DNA of 64,000 bases, from assembly GCF_016798325.1 (NCBI RefSeq), contig NZ_JAERVO010000002.1:716207-780206 (forward strand), read 5' to 3'. Every line of letters begins with the position of its first letter. The stretch's first letter is position 1. A program made the position numbers and the translations under genes. Shown here one piece after another: positions 63,921-64,000 of this stretch. Source of the DNA: Marinobacter mangrovi. GTDB lineage: Bacteria; Pseudomonadota; Gammaproteobacteria; Pseudomonadales; Oleiphilaceae. Below the pieces are notes generated by a model, which worked only from the letters and a program-made list of their open reading frames with translations, ran no database searches and was not told where the DNA came from.

Positions 63921-64000
63921 GGCTCTTTAAAAAATTGACCAAGTAATTCGTGTGGGCGCTGACTGAGGTATTTCGGCAAGAGATATCGAGGCAGCGACCT
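63921..64000 (+). promoter_or_regulatory. rRNA leader with boxA-like antitermination site
   Basis: GGCTCTTTAAAAAATTGACC at 63921-63940 matches the boxA/leader of gammaproteobacterial rRNA operons (TGCTCTTTAACAA), and the following CAAGTAATTCGTGTGGGCGC is a known type of 16S leader. The 16S rRNA gene itself begins to the right of the window. Confidence 0.86.

Overview
This window looks like chromosome from a GC-rich, Gram-negative gammaproteobacterium. The gene families (a fused 1301-residue PurL, PurT, MltF, Prc, RecX, a DUF349 protein, ComFB, a TctCBA/TctDE system and a LysE/LysR-rich accessory set) and the rRNA-operon leader at the right end fit the marine Marinobacter/Pseudomonadales-type lineage. 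That genus-level guess is inference from gene content, not a computed placement.

Layout. (1) 1-4091 is the distal end of an integron cassette array. Four AT-rich, co-oriented single-gene cassettes (DUF2971-like, HNH-like, HEPN-like and an unknown) are separated by attC sites, and the first bases of each cassette are the reverse complement of the last bases before its own attC. No integrase is present; if the usual order holds it lies to the left. (2) 4092-7370 is a scrap yard: a truncated IS3-type orfA, an IS1182-type transposase remnant, two dispersed short repeats, and a cupin gene duplicated as a direct repeat around a LysE exporter, a lipoprotein and a small membrane protein. (3) 7371-18962 is an accessory region of detoxification-type enzymes with LysR regulators: a seven-blade propeller lipoprotein, a quinone reductase, AzoR, a large acyl-ACP-reductase-like dehydrogenase, and a carboxymuconolactone decarboxylase/tautomerase/DUF4865 operon. 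(4) 19040-34307 holds envelope and metal genes: a DedA-PAP2-LssY fusion, a ChrB-like/MFS pair, PCu(A)C with SCO, a SRAP-type protein, a DUF1007-NicO metal transporter with a Zur-like site, an EmrAB-like efflux operon with AhpD, and an SDR. (5) 34408-41699 is a complete tripartite tricarboxylate transporter module with its two-component system and an extra solute-binding protein. (6) 41727-55000 is mostly core: ArsR/SRPBCC, Prc, a fatty-acid beta-oxidation pair, ComFB, DUF349, RecX and MltF. (7) 55420-63603 carries purL, a gene-free AT-rich stretch with DnaA-box-like sites, then NIF3-like, two NUDIX, gamma carbonic anhydrase, DUF1289 and purT genes. (8) 63604-64000 is the promoter and leader region of an rRNA operon whose 16S gene starts beyond the window.

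How the genes work together. PurL and PurT both serve IMP synthesis. PCu(A)C and SCO supply copper to cytochrome oxidase. DUF1007 and NicO form a candidate zinc/nickel transporter. TctDE probably senses a carboxylate and switches on TctCBA through an 11-bp-period direct repeat. The thiolase and multifunctional protein form one beta-oxidation operon. The most unusual items are the cassette array, the AAR-like reductase with a conserved catalytic cysteine, and the DnaA-box/IHF/AT-rich cluster downstream of purL.
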